Source: an uncultured Pelagibacteraceae bacterium
GTDB lineage: Bacteria > Pseudomonadota > Alphaproteobacteria > Pelagibacterales > Pelagibacteraceae
NCBI GenBank assembly: GCA_902615445.1
Contig: CACMOQ010000001.1
Span: 22,025-86,024 of the forward strand
DNA: 64,000 nucleotides
Reading direction: 5' to 3'
Both the position numbers and the translations under genes were made by a program. The notes beneath the pieces are model-generated. The model had not been told where the DNA came from, searched no databases, and was given only the letters and a program-made list of their open reading frames with translations. This document shows, piece by piece, positions 27,647 through 41,702 of this stretch. How positions within the stretch are numbered: position 1 is the stretch's first letter; every line of letters starts with the position of its first letter.

Positions 27647-28782
27647 TGAAAAAAAAGTTTTTTATAACAATTATTCTATTAAATTTATTTACATTTCCAC
27701 TTGTAAATTCATCTGAACAAAACATTTATAAAAAAATTGATTTGTTTGGAGAAGTTCTTGAAAAAATTAATAAAGAGTATGTAGAAGAAATTAATCAGTC
27801 CGAAAGTATGGACTCTGCTATAAACGGTCTCCTCCAATCTTTAGATCCATATTCTGCTTATATGTCACCTGAAATTTTTAATGAAATGCAAACTGAGACA
27901 AGTGGAAAATTTGGTGGACTTGGTATTGAGGTTAGTATGGAGTCTGGTGTTGTAAAAGTTATATCACCTATCGACGACACACCGGCTTCTAGAGCTGGTA
28001 TTAAAGCGGGAGACTATATTGTCAAAATAAATGAAATTCAAGTTCAAGGAAAGTCTCTGAGCGAAGCAGTAGATTTAATGCGAGGTCCTGTTGGTTCTGC
28101 AATTGAACTGACTATCAGGCGGAGGGGGGAAAGGAAAGCTCTTACATTTGAAATTGTGAGAGAAATAATACAAATCCAATCTGTAAAAGCAGATTTATTA
28201 GAGGATAATATTGGGTATTTAAGATTAACTTCTTTTAATGAAAACAGCGACACTCAAATAGAAAAGCAAATAAAAGAATTAGAAAAAAATAAAAATTTGA
28301 AAGGGTATATCTTAGACTTAAGGAATAACCCGGGTGGTCTTCTATCTCAAGCAATTAGAATCTCTGATTTTTTTTTAGATAACGGGGAAATTGTGTCAAC
28401 AAAAAGTAGAAAAGCCTCTGAAAATAGAAAATGGTTTGCTAAAAAAGGTGACTTAACAAATGGAAAATTGTTAATTGTATTAATAAATTATGGTTCGGCC
28501 TCAGCTTCTGAAATTGTAGCGGGTGCTTTAAAGGATCATAAAAGAGCAATTCTTTTAGGTGAAAATAGTTTTGGAAAAGGATCGGTGCAATCAATAATAC
28601 CTTTAAAGAATGATGGAGCTATTAGGCTGACAATAGCAAAATATTATCTTCCTTCAGGGAAATCTATTTCAGAAGTAGGTGTTTCTCCAGACATTGAAAT
28701 TGCTGAGGAAACTGATGAATTTAGAATTAAAACAGAAACAGATAACCAATTAAACTACGCTATAAAACTGCTCAACGGTTAA
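27646..28782 (+). CDS. ctpA: Carboxy-terminal processing protease (S41 family)
   Basis: S41 protease of about 378 residues from the ATG at 27646. An upstream in-frame start at 27607 would place charged residues before the signal sequence and is rejected. A signal peptide (KKKFFITIILLNLFTFPLVNS) directs it to the periplasm. A PDZ domain (GGLGIEVSMESGVVKVISPIDDTPASRAGIKAGD) is followed by the catalytic core with the serine in NYGSASASEIVAGAL and the lysine in GENSFGKGSVQ. It trims or degrades envelope proteins. The envC-like partner often preceding it is missing here. Confidence 0.93.
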   Translation: MKKKFFITIILLNLFTFPLVNSSEQNIYKKIDLFGEVLEKINKEYVEEINQSESMDSAINGLLQSLDPYSAYMSPEIFNEMQTETSGKFGGLGIEVSMESGVVKVISPIDDTPASRAGIKAGDYIVKINEIQVQGKSLSEAVDLMRGPVGSAIELTIRRRGERKALTFEIVREIIQIQSVKADLLEDNIGYLRLTSFNENSDTQIEKQIKELEKNKNLKGYILDLRNNPGGLLSQAIRISDFFLDNGEIVSTKSRKASENRKWFAKKGDLTNGKLLIVLINYGSASASEIVAGALKDHKRAILLGENSFGKGSVQSIIPLKNDGAIRLTIAKYYLPSGKSISEVGVSPDIEIAEETDEFRIKTETDNQLNYAIKLLNG

Positions 28783-28783
28783 G

Positions 28784-29260
28784 GTGAAAGAAAAATTTAA
28801 AAACTTACCTTTAAGAAATGGAGTGGGTATTGTTGTTTTAAATAATAAAAATAAAGTTTTTGTAGCAAAAAGAATAGATAATCCCAAAAATTTTTGGCAA
28901 ATGCCCCAGGGTGGAGTAGATGAGGGTGAGGATTTTTTAACTGCTGCATATAGAGAGCTTGAAGAAGAAACAAGTATAAAAAATGTAAAACTAATTAAAG
29001 AAATCGATGGTACAATGACGTATGAACTTCCGGATCATTTACTGGGTATAATTTGGAAAGGAAAATACAAAGGTCAAAAACAAAAATGGTTTTTAATGAG
29101 ATATTTAGGTGATGACAAAGATATAAATATTAAAACAAAAAAACCTGAATTTTTAGAATGGAAATGGATTGATCTTGATATGATAACTGATGTAGCAGTA
29201 GACTTTAAAAGTCACGTATATGAGGAAATTAAAGACAAAGTTAAGAAAATAATTAATTAA
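28784..29260 (+). CDS. rppH: RNA pyrophosphohydrolase (Nudix)
   Basis: Nudix hydrolase of 158 residues starting with GTG at 28784, one base after the ctpA stop. The N-terminal LPLRNGVGIVVLNNKNKVFVAKRID and the Nudix box GGVDEGEDFLTAAYRELEEET match RppH/NudH, which removes pyrophosphate from mRNA 5' ends and starts decay. KQKWFLMRYLGDD is also typical. It ends the rplU-to-rppH run and shares the palindromic stop TTAATTAA with convergent atpC. Confidence 0.92.
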   Translation: MKEKFKNLPLRNGVGIVVLNNKNKVFVAKRIDNPKNFWQMPQGGVDEGEDFLTAAYRELEEETSIKNVKLIKEIDGTMTYELPDHLLGIIWKGKYKGQKQKWFLMRYLGDDKDINIKTKKPEFLEWKWIDLDMITDVAVDFKSHVYEEIKDKVKKIIN

Positions 29261-29644
29261 GCGATTTCAAAACTTCAATTTTTTGATCAATTAAAAATCT
29301 CGATTGGTCATCAATTTCCTCTTTACTAGCCTCTTCCTCTGCTACTTTAATCAAATTCATTAACATGCTTTTTTCTATTTTTTTTAAATCAAAAATTGAG
29401 CTTGTTAATACGGATAAGTTGTTGTTCTTAAATTCAAATATTCCATCCTCTACGTAGAATTTATGCTCACCAGACTTAGTATGAATTGTTAATATACCTG
29501 GTTTTAAAAAAGAAATTATAGAAATATGATCTTTAAGTATTCCCATTTCACCTTCAAATGCAGGAACTATTACTTCCGTAACATCTTCTTTTGATAAAAA
29601 AGACACCTCAGGATTGACAATTTCTACTTTAAATTCCTCACTCA

Positions 29645-29645
<1 letters not shown>
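29253..29645 (-). CDS. atpC: ATP synthase F1 epsilon subunit
   Basis: Epsilon subunit of 130 residues: N-terminal beta-sandwich (FKVEIVNPEVSFLSKEDVTEVIVPAFEGEMGILKDH) followed by two short helices (KSMLMNLIKVAEEEASKEEID). It couples rotation of the central stalk and can inhibit hydrolysis. It is the last gene of atpHAGDC; its start overlaps the atpD stop by 1 bp. The F0 genes are not in the window, the usual split arrangement in Alphaproteobacteria. Confidence 0.94.
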
Positions 29646-31941
<2,296 letters not shown>

Positions 31942-31947
31942 AAATTA

Positions 31948-33483
31948 TTAAGACTTAAAATTTTTCTTCAATTTAGTTATTATTTCAATTAGTTTTTTTT
32001 CAGTATCATCATCTAATTTTCCAGAACTTAAAATTGCTTCTAGAATTTCAGGTTGATCAGCTTTACAGCTTTCAATTATTTTATTCTCAAAGTCTACAAT
32101 TTCTTTCAAATCTAAATCGTCTAAATAACCTTTTACACCGCAGAATATTGAAATTACCTGTTCTGCAACTGTCATGGGAGAAAATTGATTTTGTTTTAAA
32201 AGCTCAGTTAATTTAGAACCTCTATTCAAAAGTTGCTGTGTTGAAGCATCTAAATCAGAACCAAATTGGGCAAATGCTGCCATTTCTCTATATTGAGCTA
32301 ATTCTAGTTTCATAGATCCAGAAACTTTTTTCATTGCTTTTGTTTGGGCAGCAGATCCAACCCTTGAAACTGACAAACCAACGTTGATTGCAGGCCTGAT
32401 ACCTTGATTAAATAATTCTGTTTCCAAAAATATTTGCCCGTCTGTGATCGATATTACATTAGTAGGTATATATGCGGAGACATCACCCCCTTGCGTTTCA
32501 ATAATAGGTAACGCTGTTAGGGACCCACCACCATGTTCATCACTTAATTTAGCAGCCCTTTCAAGTAGTCTACTATGTAAATAAAATACATCACCTGGGT
32601 ATGCTTCTCTTCCTGGAGGTCTTCTTAAAATTAATGACATTTGTCTATAAGCTACAGCTTGTTTTGATAGATCATCATAAATTATTAAGGCATGCATTCC
32701 ATTATCTCTAAAGTATTCACCCATTGCACAACCTGTATATGGAGCTAAAAATTGTAGTGGCGCTGAGTCTGAGGCTGTTGCAGCAACAATTGTTGTATAT
32801 TCCATTGCGCCAGCTTCTTCTAAAGTTTTTTGTATTTGTCTAACGGTTGATCTTTTTTGTCCTATAGCGACATAAATACAATAAAGTTTTTGTTTCTCAT
32901 CACCAGACTCGTTTATTTTTTTTTGGTTTATAATTGTATCAACGGCAACAGCCGTTTTTCCTGTTTGTCTATCTCCGATAATTAGTTCACGTTGTCCTCT
33001 TCCAATTGGTACTAGACTATCTATTGATTTTAAGCCTGTTTGCATTGGCTCACTTACCGATTGTCTTGGTATAATTCCTGGCGCTTTAACTTCTACTCTG
33101 CTTTTTTTTACAGATTTATCAAGGGCTCCTTTTCCATCAATGGGATTTCCAAGGCCATCGACTACTCTACCCAGTAGCTCTTTTCCAACAGGAGTGTCCA
33201 CAATACTTCCTGTCCTTTTAACAACATCTCCCTCTTTAATATTTCGATCGTCACCAAATATCACAACACCTACATTTTCGCTTTCTAAATTCAAAGCCAT
33301 TCCTTTAGAGCTATCAGAAAATTCAACCATTTCTCCTGCCTGAACATTATCCAAACCATAAATTCTTGCTATTCCATCACCGACAGACAAAACTTGACCT
33401 ACTTCAGATATTTCTGCTTTTTCACCAAAGTTTTTAATTTGCTCTTTTAATATTTTTGTTACTTCTGAAGGATTAATTTCCAT
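31948..33483 (-). CDS. atpA: ATP synthase F1 alpha subunit
   Basis: Alpha subunit of 511 residues with P-loop [15 protein letters not shown] (about 170), [13 protein letters not shown], the Walker B region [49 protein letters not shown] and the signature [17 protein letters not shown]. It provides the regulatory nucleotide sites of the F1 head. It starts one base after the atpH stop. Confidence 0.98.
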   Translation of the reverse strand: MEINPSEVTKILKEQIKNFGEKAEISEVGQVLSVGDGIARIYGLDNVQAGEMVEFSDSSKGMALNLESENVGVVIFGDDRNIKEGDVVKRTGSIVDTPVGKELLGRVVDGLGNPIDGKGALDKSVKKSRVEVKAPGIIPRQSVSEPMQTGLKSIDSLVPIGRGQRELIIGDRQTGKTAVAVDTIINQKKINESGDEKQKLYCIYVAIGQKRSTVRQIQKTLEEAGAMEYTTIVAATASDSAPLQFLAPYTGCAMGEYFRDNGMHALIIYDDLSKQAVAYRQMSLILRRPPGREAYPGDVFYLHSRLLERAAKLSDEHGGGSLTALPIIETQGGDVSAYIPTNVISITDGQIFLETELFNQGIRPAINVGLSVSRVGSAAQTKAMKKVSGSMKLELAQYREMAAFAQFGSDLDASTQQLLNRGSKLTELLKQNQFSPMTVAEQVISIFCGVKGYLDDLDLKEIVDFENKIIESCKADQPEILEAILSSGKLDDDTEKKLIEIITKLKKNFKS

Positions 33484-33484
33484 A

Positions 33485-34042
33485 TTATGCCTCTATCATC
33501 TTATTTTCTATTTGTTGTAATTTATTTTTTATAGAAGTGTCGATCATTGTACTTCCTACTTGCACAATCAAGCCACCAATCAAACTTTGGTCGTACTTAT
33601 AGTTTAATTTTATTTTTGATTTAAAATTATTTGAAAGTTCTTCAGTAATTTTGTTAATCTCAGTTTCAGACAGTTGTTTTGCGGATTTAATTTCTGCTTT
33701 AATCTCACCTCTTTTTTCAGAACATATTTCTTCAAAACTTTTAAGAATTTGTTCTATATAAAAAAATCTTCGCTTTTTAACCAAAAAACATAAAAAATTT
33801 TTAAATAAATTTTCTAATTTAAAATTTTCGGATATTTTATTAATAATATTAGTCAAATGCTCTTGGCTTACTGTTGGGTCTTTAATAAGTTTATTGAACT
33901 CATCATTAATATTAATCAAATTTATTAGTTCAGATGAGTTTTTCTCAATGTTCTCGAGTAAATCGGACTCAATACCTAGTTCATATAAAGCTAAAGAATA
34001 TCTATTAGCTGATGTGTCGGAAAATCCTTTATTACTACTCAA
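33485..34042 (-). CDS. atpH: ATP synthase F1 delta subunit
   Basis: Delta subunit of 185 residues, joining the F1 head to the peripheral stalk. N-terminal helix bundle ([29 protein letters not shown]) and the C-terminal signature [30 protein letters not shown] are clear. It is the first gene of the F1 operon, with a 105 bp upstream gap holding a candidate promoter. Confidence 0.95.
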   Translation of the reverse strand: MSSNKGFSDTSANRYSLALYELGIESDLLENIEKNSSELINLININDEFNKLIKDPTVSQEHLTNIINKISENFKLENLFKNFLCFLVKKRRFFYIEQILKSFEEICSEKRGEIKAEIKSAKQLSETEINKITEELSNNFKSKIKLNYKYDQSLIGGLIVQVGSTMIDTSIKNKLQQIENKMIEA

Positions 34043-34067
34043 TTTGTTGCCTAAGATTTGATTATTA

Positions 34068-34073
34068 ATTATA
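34068..34073 (-). promoter_or_regulatory. Candidate -10 element of the atpHAGDC operon
   Basis: A perfect TATAAT on the minus strand (34073-34068) lies about 25 bases before the atpH start, inside the 105 bp gap between priA and atpH. No good -35 box is visible at 16-18 bp, so only the -10 is supported. The rest of the gap shows no gene or terminator hairpin. Confidence 0.4.
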
Positions 34074-34147
34074 TAAACACGATTTAATTAGCATATGACC
34101 AAATACTGTTCAAGCAACACATTCGTCCAAAATGACTTTTTTTTAGT

Positions 34148-36103
34148 TTAATTGAAGCTAATTGGATCAACATCAACTGAAAGTTTTATTCCTGAGGGAA
34201 ATTTATAATTATAGATTACTGAAGCTAGAGAATTTTGCAATTTTAAAGATTTTGGGCCACGTATTAATAATCTAATTCTATATTTCCGTTTAATTTTAAA
34301 TATAGGAGCACTGACTGGTCCTAAAACTTTACCTTTAATTTTATTCACGATGAAACTCTTAAAATTTAGAGCTTCTTTTTCTAATTTAATATTATTTTCA
34401 CCAGTTAAGATTAAAGAAATAAATCTTTGAAAAGGAGGTAGATTATTTTTTCTTCTAATTTCTATTTCTTTGTTTAAAAAAACATCAGGGTTATTGCTTG
34501 TTATGTCTAAAATCATATTATTATTTGTATTGTAAGTTTGAAAATAAACAGTTGAAGAATTACCTGCTCGCCCAGCTCTTCCAGATAATTGATGATATAA
34601 TTGTAAATTTTTCTCAGCTACTCTTAGATCGTGTCCTTGAGATGATAAATCAATATCAACTACAACAATACAATTTAAATTTGGAAAATGAAAACCCTTT
34701 GAGATCAACTGTGTGCCAACCAAAATTTCAATTTCATTATTAACAATTTTTTCAAGTATATTTCCCGAGCTTTTTTTATTCATTGTGTCACTCGAAAAAA
34801 TTTCAATTTTTTTTAATGGAAAGTGTTTTTTAACTTCTTCAGAAATTCTTTCAACACCAGGTCCTGTAAATTTAAAATCACATTTTTTCCCCTTTGAACA
34901 ATCTTTTATCAAAGAAGACTTGAAACCACAGTAGTGGCATAATAGATTATTCTTATTTTTGTGGTATACAAGATTAATAGAACAATTTGGGCATGAGTTA
35001 CTGCTTAAACATTTGATACAAAAAACATTAGGTGAAAAACCTCTTCGATTTAAAAAAAATAAAACCTGATCTTTTTTTTTTAAATGATGATTAACTTTTT
35101 CAATTATATTTTTAGAAAGCCAAGAGTGTTTATCTAACTTTACGTTATTTAAATTAATTATTTCATATTTGGGCAAAGAAGCGTTTTGATATCGGCGATT
35201 CAATTTTGAATGAGTGTATTTCTTTTTTTTTATATTTTCATATGTCTCTACTGATGGCACTGCTGTAACTAAATTTATTGGTATGTTCTCAAACAACGCT
35301 CTAGAAATAGCCATATCTCGAGCATTATATATTATTCCTTCATCTTGTTTATAAGATTGGTCGTGTTCCTCATCAACTATAATTAGTCCTAGCTTCTTAA
35401 ATGGTAAAAATAATGATGATCTTGCTCCTATAACAACTTTTATTTTATCATTAATAATCCCGCTCCAAATTATTTCTCTATTTTTTTTTGTAATTCCCGA
35501 ATGCCAAATTGCTGGTGAAAAGCCGAAAAATTCTTTAAATTTTTTTTCAAATTGGTTCGTTAAACCAATCTCTGGTAGCATTATCAAACCTTGGTATCCC
35601 TGTTTTAAAATTTTTTTCAATGCTTTGAAGTATACGATCGTTTTTCCTGAGCCTGTTACGCCCTGTAACACGTGAACATTAAATTTTTGATTATATTTAT
35701 TTATTTGATTTAATGAGTCCTCTTGTTCTTTTGTTAAATTTAAATGGTAATCTTTTATTTTTGAGTCGAAATTTTTGTAAAACTTTGTATCGAACTTATG
35801 TGCAGTTTGGCCACTCAATAAAGCAAGTTTTAGTGCCATACCCTTTGGCACAATATTATACTCTGAAAACCAATTTAAAAATTTTACAATATTTTCATTC
35901 AGTCTTGGAACATCAAGTTTTTTTATAACTCTTTTAATTTTAAAATCTTTATTTTTCTTTTCTTCAAAATTATCCCAAACTACACCCGTTTTTTTTGATT
36001 TCCCAAAAGGTACTTCTACAAAATCTCCAACATTTAATTTTAAATCACTTTCATAAGTAAATGGATAATTAAAAATATTTGGTAAAAGAATCGGAAACTT
36101 CAT
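34148..36103 (-). CDS. priA: Primosomal protein N' (replication restart helicase PriA)
   Basis: PriA of 651 residues, shorter than the roughly 730 of E. coli mainly at the N-terminus. The helicase motifs are VLQGVTGSGKTIVYFKAL (Walker A, about 143), IIVDEEHDQSYKQ (DEEH box) and GTQLISKGFHFPNL. The zinc-binding region with paired cysteines (CIKCLSSNSCPNC, LLCHYCGF, CSKGKKCDF) sits near residues 355-400. It reloads the replisome at collapsed forks. It lies between lpdA and atpH on the same strand. Confidence 0.94.
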   Translation of the reverse strand: MKFPILLPNIFNYPFTYESDLKLNVGDFVEVPFGKSKKTGVVWDNFEEKKNKDFKIKRVIKKLDVPRLNENIVKFLNWFSEYNIVPKGMALKLALLSGQTAHKFDTKFYKNFDSKIKDYHLNLTKEQEDSLNQINKYNQKFNVHVLQGVTGSGKTIVYFKALKKILKQGYQGLIMLPEIGLTNQFEKKFKEFFGFSPAIWHSGITKKNREIIWSGIINDKIKVVIGARSSLFLPFKKLGLIIVDEEHDQSYKQDEGIIYNARDMAISRALFENIPINLVTAVPSVETYENIKKKKYTHSKLNRRYQNASLPKYEIINLNNVKLDKHSWLSKNIIEKVNHHLKKKDQVLFFLNRRGFSPNVFCIKCLSSNSCPNCSINLVYHKNKNNLLCHYCGFKSSLIKDCSKGKKCDFKFTGPGVERISEEVKKHFPLKKIEIFSSDTMNKKSSGNILEKIVNNEIEILVGTQLISKGFHFPNLNCIVVVDIDLSSQGHDLRVAEKNLQLYHQLSGRAGRAGNSSTVYFQTYNTNNNMILDITSNNPDVFLNKEIEIRRKNNLPPFQRFISLILTGENNIKLEKEALNFKSFIVNKIKGKVLGPVSAPIFKIKRKYRIRLLIRGPKSLKLQNSLASVIYNYKFPSGIKLSVDVDPISFN

Positions 36104-36125
36104 ATGTGAATAATATGAAAAAATT

Positions 36126-37526
36126 TTAAGAGTGTATTGCTCTTTTATCTACAGATAATGCTGCTTCTTTTACCGCTTCAGAGAAAGTAGGGTGTGCATG
36201 GCAAGTTCTAGCAATATCCTCTGAGCTAGCCCCAAATTCCATTGCAACACCAATTTCAGCAATCAATTCTCCAGCATGTGGACCAATTAAATGTGCACCC
36301 AATACTTTATCAGTTTTTTCATCTGCTAGAATTTTTACAAATCCCTCAGCATCATCAATCGCTTTTGCTCTGGAATTGGCCATAAATGAAAATTTACCAA
36401 TTTTATATTTTATATTTAATTCTTTAAGTTGTTCTTCTGTTTTTCCAATAGAAGCAACTTCTGGGGTGGTGTAGATTACTCCCGGAATAGTATCGTAATT
36501 TACGTGTCCTGATTGACCTGCTATATTTTCAGCAACAGCAATACCTTCATCTTCTGCTTTATGTGCTAGCATAGGTCCAGCTATTACATCTCCTATCGCA
36601 TAAATGTTATCTTGATTTGTTTTAAAGTTTTTATCTGTTATAATTCTATTTTTTTTATCTAAATCAATATTTACTTTATCTAAATTTAATCCAATTGTAT
36701 TTGGTTTCCTGCCAACTGAAATTAAAACAACATCACAGTCAAAATCCTTTTTTTTGCCCTCTTTATCTAATGTGGAAACTGTTGCACTTGTGCTACCCTT
36801 TTTAATTTGTTCTACTTTGTGTTGCAAATGAAAGTTTATTTTTTGTTTTTTGAGAATTTTCATAAACTCAGTTGATATTTCTTTGTCCATACCAGGTGTA
36901 ATATGATCTAAAAACTCAACTACGTGAACCTCAGTTCCAAGCCTGGACCAGACTGATCCCATTTCAAGACCAATATATCCTCCTCCAACTACAACCATTT
37001 TTTTTGGAACTTGCTCTAATTTTAATGCACCAGTTGATGATACAATAACTTTTTCATCAAATTTTACGCCTGGCAAAGATACAGGTAAGGAACCTGTTGC
37101 AATTATAATTTTATCTGCTTCTACATGTGTTTCTTTATTCTCACTATCTTTAATGAGAATTTCATTTTTTGATTTGAAACTTCCAGTACCCTTAAAGTAA
37201 GTAACTTTATTTTTTTTAAGTAAAAATTCTACACCTTTAGTCAAAACTGTAACCGCTTTATCTTTGCTCTTCATCATTTTTGGTAAATTTAATTTTACCT
37301 GTCCAACCTCAATCCCTTTATTTGATAAATCTTTAACTTTATGAAATTCTTCAGACAAATTAAGCAAACTCTTAGATGGTATGCAGCCTATATTCAAACA
37401 AGTTCCACCTAATGAACCTCTAGACTCTATACATGCAGTTTTCAGACCTAACTGTGCAAGTCTAATTGCACAAACATAACCTCCAGGGCCTCCTCCTATA
37501 ACAACTGCTTGAAATTTTTCTGCCAT
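36126..37526 (-). CDS. lpdA: Dihydrolipoyl dehydrogenase (E3)
   Basis: FAD enzyme of 466 residues reoxidising dihydrolipoamide of the 2-oxoglutarate dehydrogenase complex. FAD-binding GGGPGGYVCAIRLAQLG begins the protein; the redox disulfide is C43/C48 in GGTCLNIGCIPSKSLL; NAD binding is at VVGGGYIGLEMGSV; the catalytic His-Glu pair is in CHAHPTFSEAVKEAAL. Its start follows the sucB stop directly, making it the last gene of the sucAB-lpd group. Confidence 0.97.
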   Translation of the reverse strand: MAEKFQAVVIGGGPGGYVCAIRLAQLGLKTACIESRGSLGGTCLNIGCIPSKSLLNLSEEFHKVKDLSNKGIEVGQVKLNLPKMMKSKDKAVTVLTKGVEFLLKKNKVTYFKGTGSFKSKNEILIKDSENKETHVEADKIIIATGSLPVSLPGVKFDEKVIVSSTGALKLEQVPKKMVVVGGGYIGLEMGSVWSRLGTEVHVVEFLDHITPGMDKEISTEFMKILKKQKINFHLQHKVEQIKKGSTSATVSTLDKEGKKKDFDCDVVLISVGRKPNTIGLNLDKVNIDLDKKNRIITDKNFKTNQDNIYAIGDVIAGPMLAHKAEDEGIAVAENIAGQSGHVNYDTIPGVIYTTPEVASIGKTEEQLKELNIKYKIGKFSFMANSRAKAIDDAEGFVKILADEKTDKVLGAHLIGPHAGELIAEIGVAMEFGASSEDIARTCHAHPTFSEAVKEAALSVDKRAIHS

Positions 37527-38795
37527 TTAAATATCTAAAAATAATCTCCTTGGATCCTCTAAATTTTCTTTTATCATTTTTAAAAAAGAGACTGACTCTT
37601 TTCCATCTATAATTCTGTGATCATATGACAAGGCTAAATACATTATTGGTCTAATTTTTATCTCTCCATCAATTACTGTTGGTCTGTCGACTATATTGTG
37701 CATACCTAATACTCCTGACTGAGGTAAGTTTAATATTGGAGTAGACAACATCGAGCCATAAACACCTCCATTGCTTATTGTAAAAGTCCCCCCTTGGAGG
37801 TCTTCTATAGTCAGTTTTCCCTTTCTTGCTTTTTCTGAAATATCTTTAATATTTTTTTCAATATCTGCAAAAGATAGTTCATCAGCATTTTTCAAAACAG
37901 GGACAACTAAACCTTTATCAGTTCCTACTGCAAAACTTATATTGTAATAATTTTTATAAATAATATCATCACCTTCTATCTCAGCATTTACTGCTGGAAA
38001 ATTCTTAAGCCCAACTACACACGCTTTAACAAAAAAGGACATAAACCCAAGTTTAATCCCATAACGACTTTGAAAATCTTCCTGATTTTCTTTTCTTATA
38101 TCCATTATATTAGTCATATCGACTTCATTAAAAGTAGTTAATAAAGCTGCATTTTCTTGTGCCTGTTTTAATCTCTTTGCTATGGTTTGTCTCAGCCTGG
38201 TCATTTTGATTCTCTCTTCTTGACCATATTTAATTTTTCTCTCTGACGGAGGTGGATTGACTCCCATTAAATCAATCAAATCACCTTTCAAAACTCTGCC
38301 ATCTTTTCCTGAGCCTCTTATATTTTTAATATCAATTTTATTCTCACTTACAATTTTTCTAACTGCTGGAGATAAATTTAAATTTTTTTTAGGTTCTTCA
38401 ATTGGTTTCGTTAATATTAGGGGTTCATCTAAATTTTGATTATCTTGTTCTTTTTTATCTTCTATGACTGGGGAGATAAATGACTCCTCTTTTTTTTCTT
38501 CAACCTTAGGTTCTATAGATTTTATCTCTTTAACCTCGTCCTTTTTTATTATTTCACCATTTGTAGATATTGAACCTAAAGTAGCACCAACTTCAACAAC
38601 AGAACCATCTTTGGAAATTATCTTATCTAAAACACCTGAGGCGGGAGAAGGGACTTCTAAATTTACTTTATCTGTTTCCAATTCTACAATAGGCTCATCT
38701 GCTTCAACTGCGTCGCCTTCGCTTTTTAACCATTTAGAGACTGTTGCCTCTACAATGCTTTCGCCAAGTACTGGAACCAAAATTTTTTCACTCAT
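37527..38795 (-). CDS. sucB: 2-oxoglutarate dehydrogenase E2 (dihydrolipoyl succinyltransferase)
   Basis: E2 subunit of 422 residues from the ATG at 38795. A TTG three codons upstream would overlap sucA and is less likely. Domains in order are one lipoyl domain with lipoyl lysine K43 in [13 protein letters not shown], an acidic linker (about 85-135), a peripheral-subunit-binding domain ([28 protein letters not shown]) and the catalytic domain ending in [18 protein letters not shown]. It transfers succinyl groups to CoA. Confidence 0.96.
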   Translation of the reverse strand: MSEKILVPVLGESIVEATVSKWLKSEGDAVEADEPIVELETDKVNLEVPSPASGVLDKIISKDGSVVEVGATLGSISTNGEIIKKDEVKEIKSIEPKVEEKKEESFISPVIEDKKEQDNQNLDEPLILTKPIEEPKKNLNLSPAVRKIVSENKIDIKNIRGSGKDGRVLKGDLIDLMGVNPPPSERKIKYGQEERIKMTRLRQTIAKRLKQAQENAALLTTFNEVDMTNIMDIRKENQEDFQSRYGIKLGFMSFFVKACVVGLKNFPAVNAEIEGDDIIYKNYYNISFAVGTDKGLVVPVLKNADELSFADIEKNIKDISEKARKGKLTIEDLQGGTFTISNGGVYGSMLSTPILNLPQSGVLGMHNIVDRPTVIDGEIKIRPIMYLALSYDHRIIDGKESVSFLKMIKENLEDPRRLFLDI

Positions 38796-38796
38796 T

Positions 38797-41670
38797 TTAC
38801 TCAAAAACTTTCTTCAGAATTTCTTGCTGTTGTGACATATGTCTCTTTAAATATCCTGTTGCAGGTGATGCATCAGGACTTCTTCCAATATAAGAAATTA
38901 TATTATTATTAGCCTTAATATTATCTAATGTCCATTGTATATAATCTCTAACAGAAAACCATGCACCCATATTTTTAGGCTCTTCTTGACACCAATAAAA
39001 ATTAGCATTTTTTGAGTAGGGTTTAAGCTCTTCAGCTAGCGTTTTTGCAGGAAACGGGTAGAGTTGTTCAATTCTAAAAAACACCACATCATCTCTTTTT
39101 AATTTTTCTCGTTCCTCTAATAGATCAAAATAAATCTTTCCCGAGCAAAGAATTACCTTCTTTATTTTTTTTGTTTTTTTCAGCTTTATGAAACCCTTTA
39201 GTTTTGGATCCATAGCATGATCCCATAAAATTCTATGAAATGAATTTTTTTTACTAAAATCCACTAAGTTTGATGTACAGTGTTTGTGTCGTAATAGTGA
39301 TTTTGGTGTCATTATAATTAATGGTTTTCTAAAATCTCTGTGCATTTGTCTTCGTAATGCATGAAAATAATTTGCAGGAGTTGTACAGTTCATAACCTGC
39401 ATGTTATCATTTGAACACAGTTGCAAAAACCTTTCTAGTCTTGCAGAAGAATGTTCGGGTCCTTGACCTTCATATCCATGAGGCAGTAGCATAACTAAGC
39501 CAGATGCTCTTGACCACTTTCTTTCTCCAGAAGCGATAAATTGATCAATTACCACTTGTGCACCATTTGCAAAGTCACCAAATTGTGCCTCCCAAATTGT
39601 AAGTGTATTTGGCTCTACTAAACTGTAACCATACTCGAAACCTAAAACTGCTAGTTCAGATAAAAAACTGTCAACAATCTCAAATTTTTTTTGTCTTTCT
39701 GAAATATTATTTAAAGGTATATATCTTGAATTATCCAATTGATTTCTTAAAACAGAATGTCTTTGACTAAATGTTCCTCTACCAGAGTCTTGGCCAACTA
39801 ATCTAACAGGATAGCCTTCCTCTAAAAGTGAACCAAAGGCTAATGACTCTGCTGTAGACCAGTCGATTTCTGCTCCTTTTAAAACGTTGTTTTTTCTAAT
39901 ATCTAGAATTTTTGATATAGTTTTGTGTATATTCATTTCTTTTGGAATTGAATTAATTTTTTCTGAAATCTCTATCAACTTTTTTAAATCTGACCCTGTA
40001 ACCCCTCTTTTATCTTTTCCTTCATCAGGTTTATATCTAGACCAGGTTCCCTCAAACCACTCAATTTTTGGTTTATAATTTTTTGCATTTTTAAATTGCT
40101 CATCCAACAAATCTTTGAATTTTTTAATTGAAGCCTCTAAAAATTCTTTAGAAATTGAATTTTCATTAACCAATTTTTCACCGTAAACTCTTATTGCTGA
40201 CGGATGAGAGCGTATTTTTTTATACATTAATGGTTGAGTAAATGATGGTTCATCACCCTCATTGTGTCCAAATCTCCTATAACAAATCAAATCAATAACA
40301 ACATCTCGATTAAATTTTAACCTAAAGTCAGTAGCGATTCTTGCTGCATACACCACAGCCTCTGGGTCATCACCATTAACATGAATAATTGGAGCCTCAA
40401 CCATTTTAGCAATATCTGAGGGATACGGGGATGATCTAGCAAATCTTGGGCTCGTAGTAAAACCAATTTGATTATTAATTATAATATGAATAGTTCCACC
40501 TGTATTGTGTCCTGGTAGTCCTGACATTGCAAAACACTCTGCCACAACTCCTTGTCCAGCAAAAGCAGCGTCTCCATGAATTAAAATTGGAATTACTTTT
40601 TTTCTCTCTTTGTCTTTGTGAAAAAATTGCTTAGCCCTTGTCTGACCTAAAACAACTGGGTTTACTGCCTCTAAATGTGAAGGGTTATCAGTTAAACTTA
40701 CATGAACTGAATTTCCATCAAACTCTCTATTTGAGGAAGCTCCTAAGTGATATTTTACATCGCCAGTATCATCCTCTGATTTTGAGCTTATTTCACCTGC
40801 AAATTCATTAAATATTCTTTTATAAGATTTTTGTAAAACATTAGCTAATACATTCAATCTACCTCTGTGTGACATTCCAATTTTAACTTCTTTAATATTT
40901 GATTGTCCCCCAATCTTAATTATTTGTTCAAGTGCGGGTATCAAACTTTCGCCTCCATCAAGACCAAATCTTTTTGTTCCCACATATTTAGTGTGTAAAA
41001 ACTTTTCAAAACCCTCTGCTTGTATTAACTTATTTAGAATTGCTTCTTTCCCATTTTGAGTAAATTTAAAGTCATCATTTTTTTCAACTCTATCTCTAAA
41101 CCATTTTCTTTCTGTAGGATTAGAGATATGCATGTATTCATAACCAAGCGAGCCACAATATTTTTCTCTTAAAAAAGCCAATATTTCATTTATATTTGAG
41201 TACTCTTTATTTATTACGCCGTCTAAAAAAATTTTTTTGTTATAGTCTTCCTTTTTAAATCCATAAGACTCTGGGTGAAGTTCATCTAAATAATCAGACT
41301 TTAACAAGCCCAAAGGATCTAATTTAGCAATTAAATGCCCTCGTTGCCTATACGATCTAATCATAGCAACAGCTTTTATTGAGTTTGCATTTGACTTAAT
41401 TGAAACTTGGTGATCTTTAAAATTATTTTCATTATTTTGAACTTGAGATTGACTTACAGAAAATTTTTTAGCTGGACTCCAAGATGGACCATTAATCTCA
41501 TCAACAATGGTTTCAAGTTCATCACCAATTTCATTAAAATAGCTTCTCCAGCTGTTAGGTAATGACGGGTCATTATTTACAAATTTCATGTACATCTCAT
41601 CTATAAATGTACTATTTGATTTACTTAAGAAATCTGTTTTCTTTAATTCGAAATTTTTAGAAGAAGACAT
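38797..41670 (-). CDS. sucA: 2-oxoglutarate dehydrogenase E1
   Basis: Thiamine-diphosphate-dependent E1 of 957 residues. N-terminal [20 protein letters not shown] is the E2-anchoring segment. The ThDP core shows [61 protein letters not shown] and [11 protein letters not shown]. The C-terminal half has [16 protein letters not shown] and [24 protein letters not shown]. It is the entry enzyme of the complex, one base upstream of sucB, and follows sucD by 32 bp. Confidence 0.97.
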   Translation of the reverse strand: MSSSKNFELKKTDFLSKSNSTFIDEMYMKFVNNDPSLPNSWRSYFNEIGDELETIVDEINGPSWSPAKKFSVSQSQVQNNENNFKDHQVSIKSNANSIKAVAMIRSYRQRGHLIAKLDPLGLLKSDYLDELHPESYGFKKEDYNKKIFLDGVINKEYSNINEILAFLREKYCGSLGYEYMHISNPTERKWFRDRVEKNDDFKFTQNGKEAILNKLIQAEGFEKFLHTKYVGTKRFGLDGGESLIPALEQIIKIGGQSNIKEVKIGMSHRGRLNVLANVLQKSYKRIFNEFAGEISSKSEDDTGDVKYHLGASSNREFDGNSVHVSLTDNPSHLEAVNPVVLGQTRAKQFFHKDKERKKVIPILIHGDAAFAGQGVVAECFAMSGLPGHNTGGTIHIIINNQIGFTTSPRFARSSPYPSDIAKMVEAPIIHVNGDDPEAVVYAARIATDFRLKFNRDVVIDLICYRRFGHNEGDEPSFTQPLMYKKIRSHPSAIRVYGEKLVNENSISKEFLEASIKKFKDLLDEQFKNAKNYKPKIEWFEGTWSRYKPDEGKDKRGVTGSDLKKLIEISEKINSIPKEMNIHKTISKILDIRKNNVLKGAEIDWSTAESLAFGSLLEEGYPVRLVGQDSGRGTFSQRHSVLRNQLDNSRYIPLNNISERQKKFEIVDSFLSELAVLGFEYGYSLVEPNTLTIWEAQFGDFANGAQVVIDQFIASGERKWSRASGLVMLLPHGYEGQGPEHSSARLERFLQLCSNDNMQVMNCTTPANYFHALRRQMHRDFRKPLIIMTPKSLLRHKHCTSNLVDFSKKNSFHRILWDHAMDPKLKGFIKLKKTKKIKKVILCSGKIYFDLLEEREKLKRDDVVFFRIEQLYPFPAKTLAEELKPYSKNANFYWCQEEPKNMGAWFSVRDYIQWTLDNIKANNNIISYIGRSPDASPATGYLKRHMSQQQEILKKVFE

Positions 41671-41702
41671 TTGTAATTAATATAAACCTAGCGAAAAATA
41701 TT

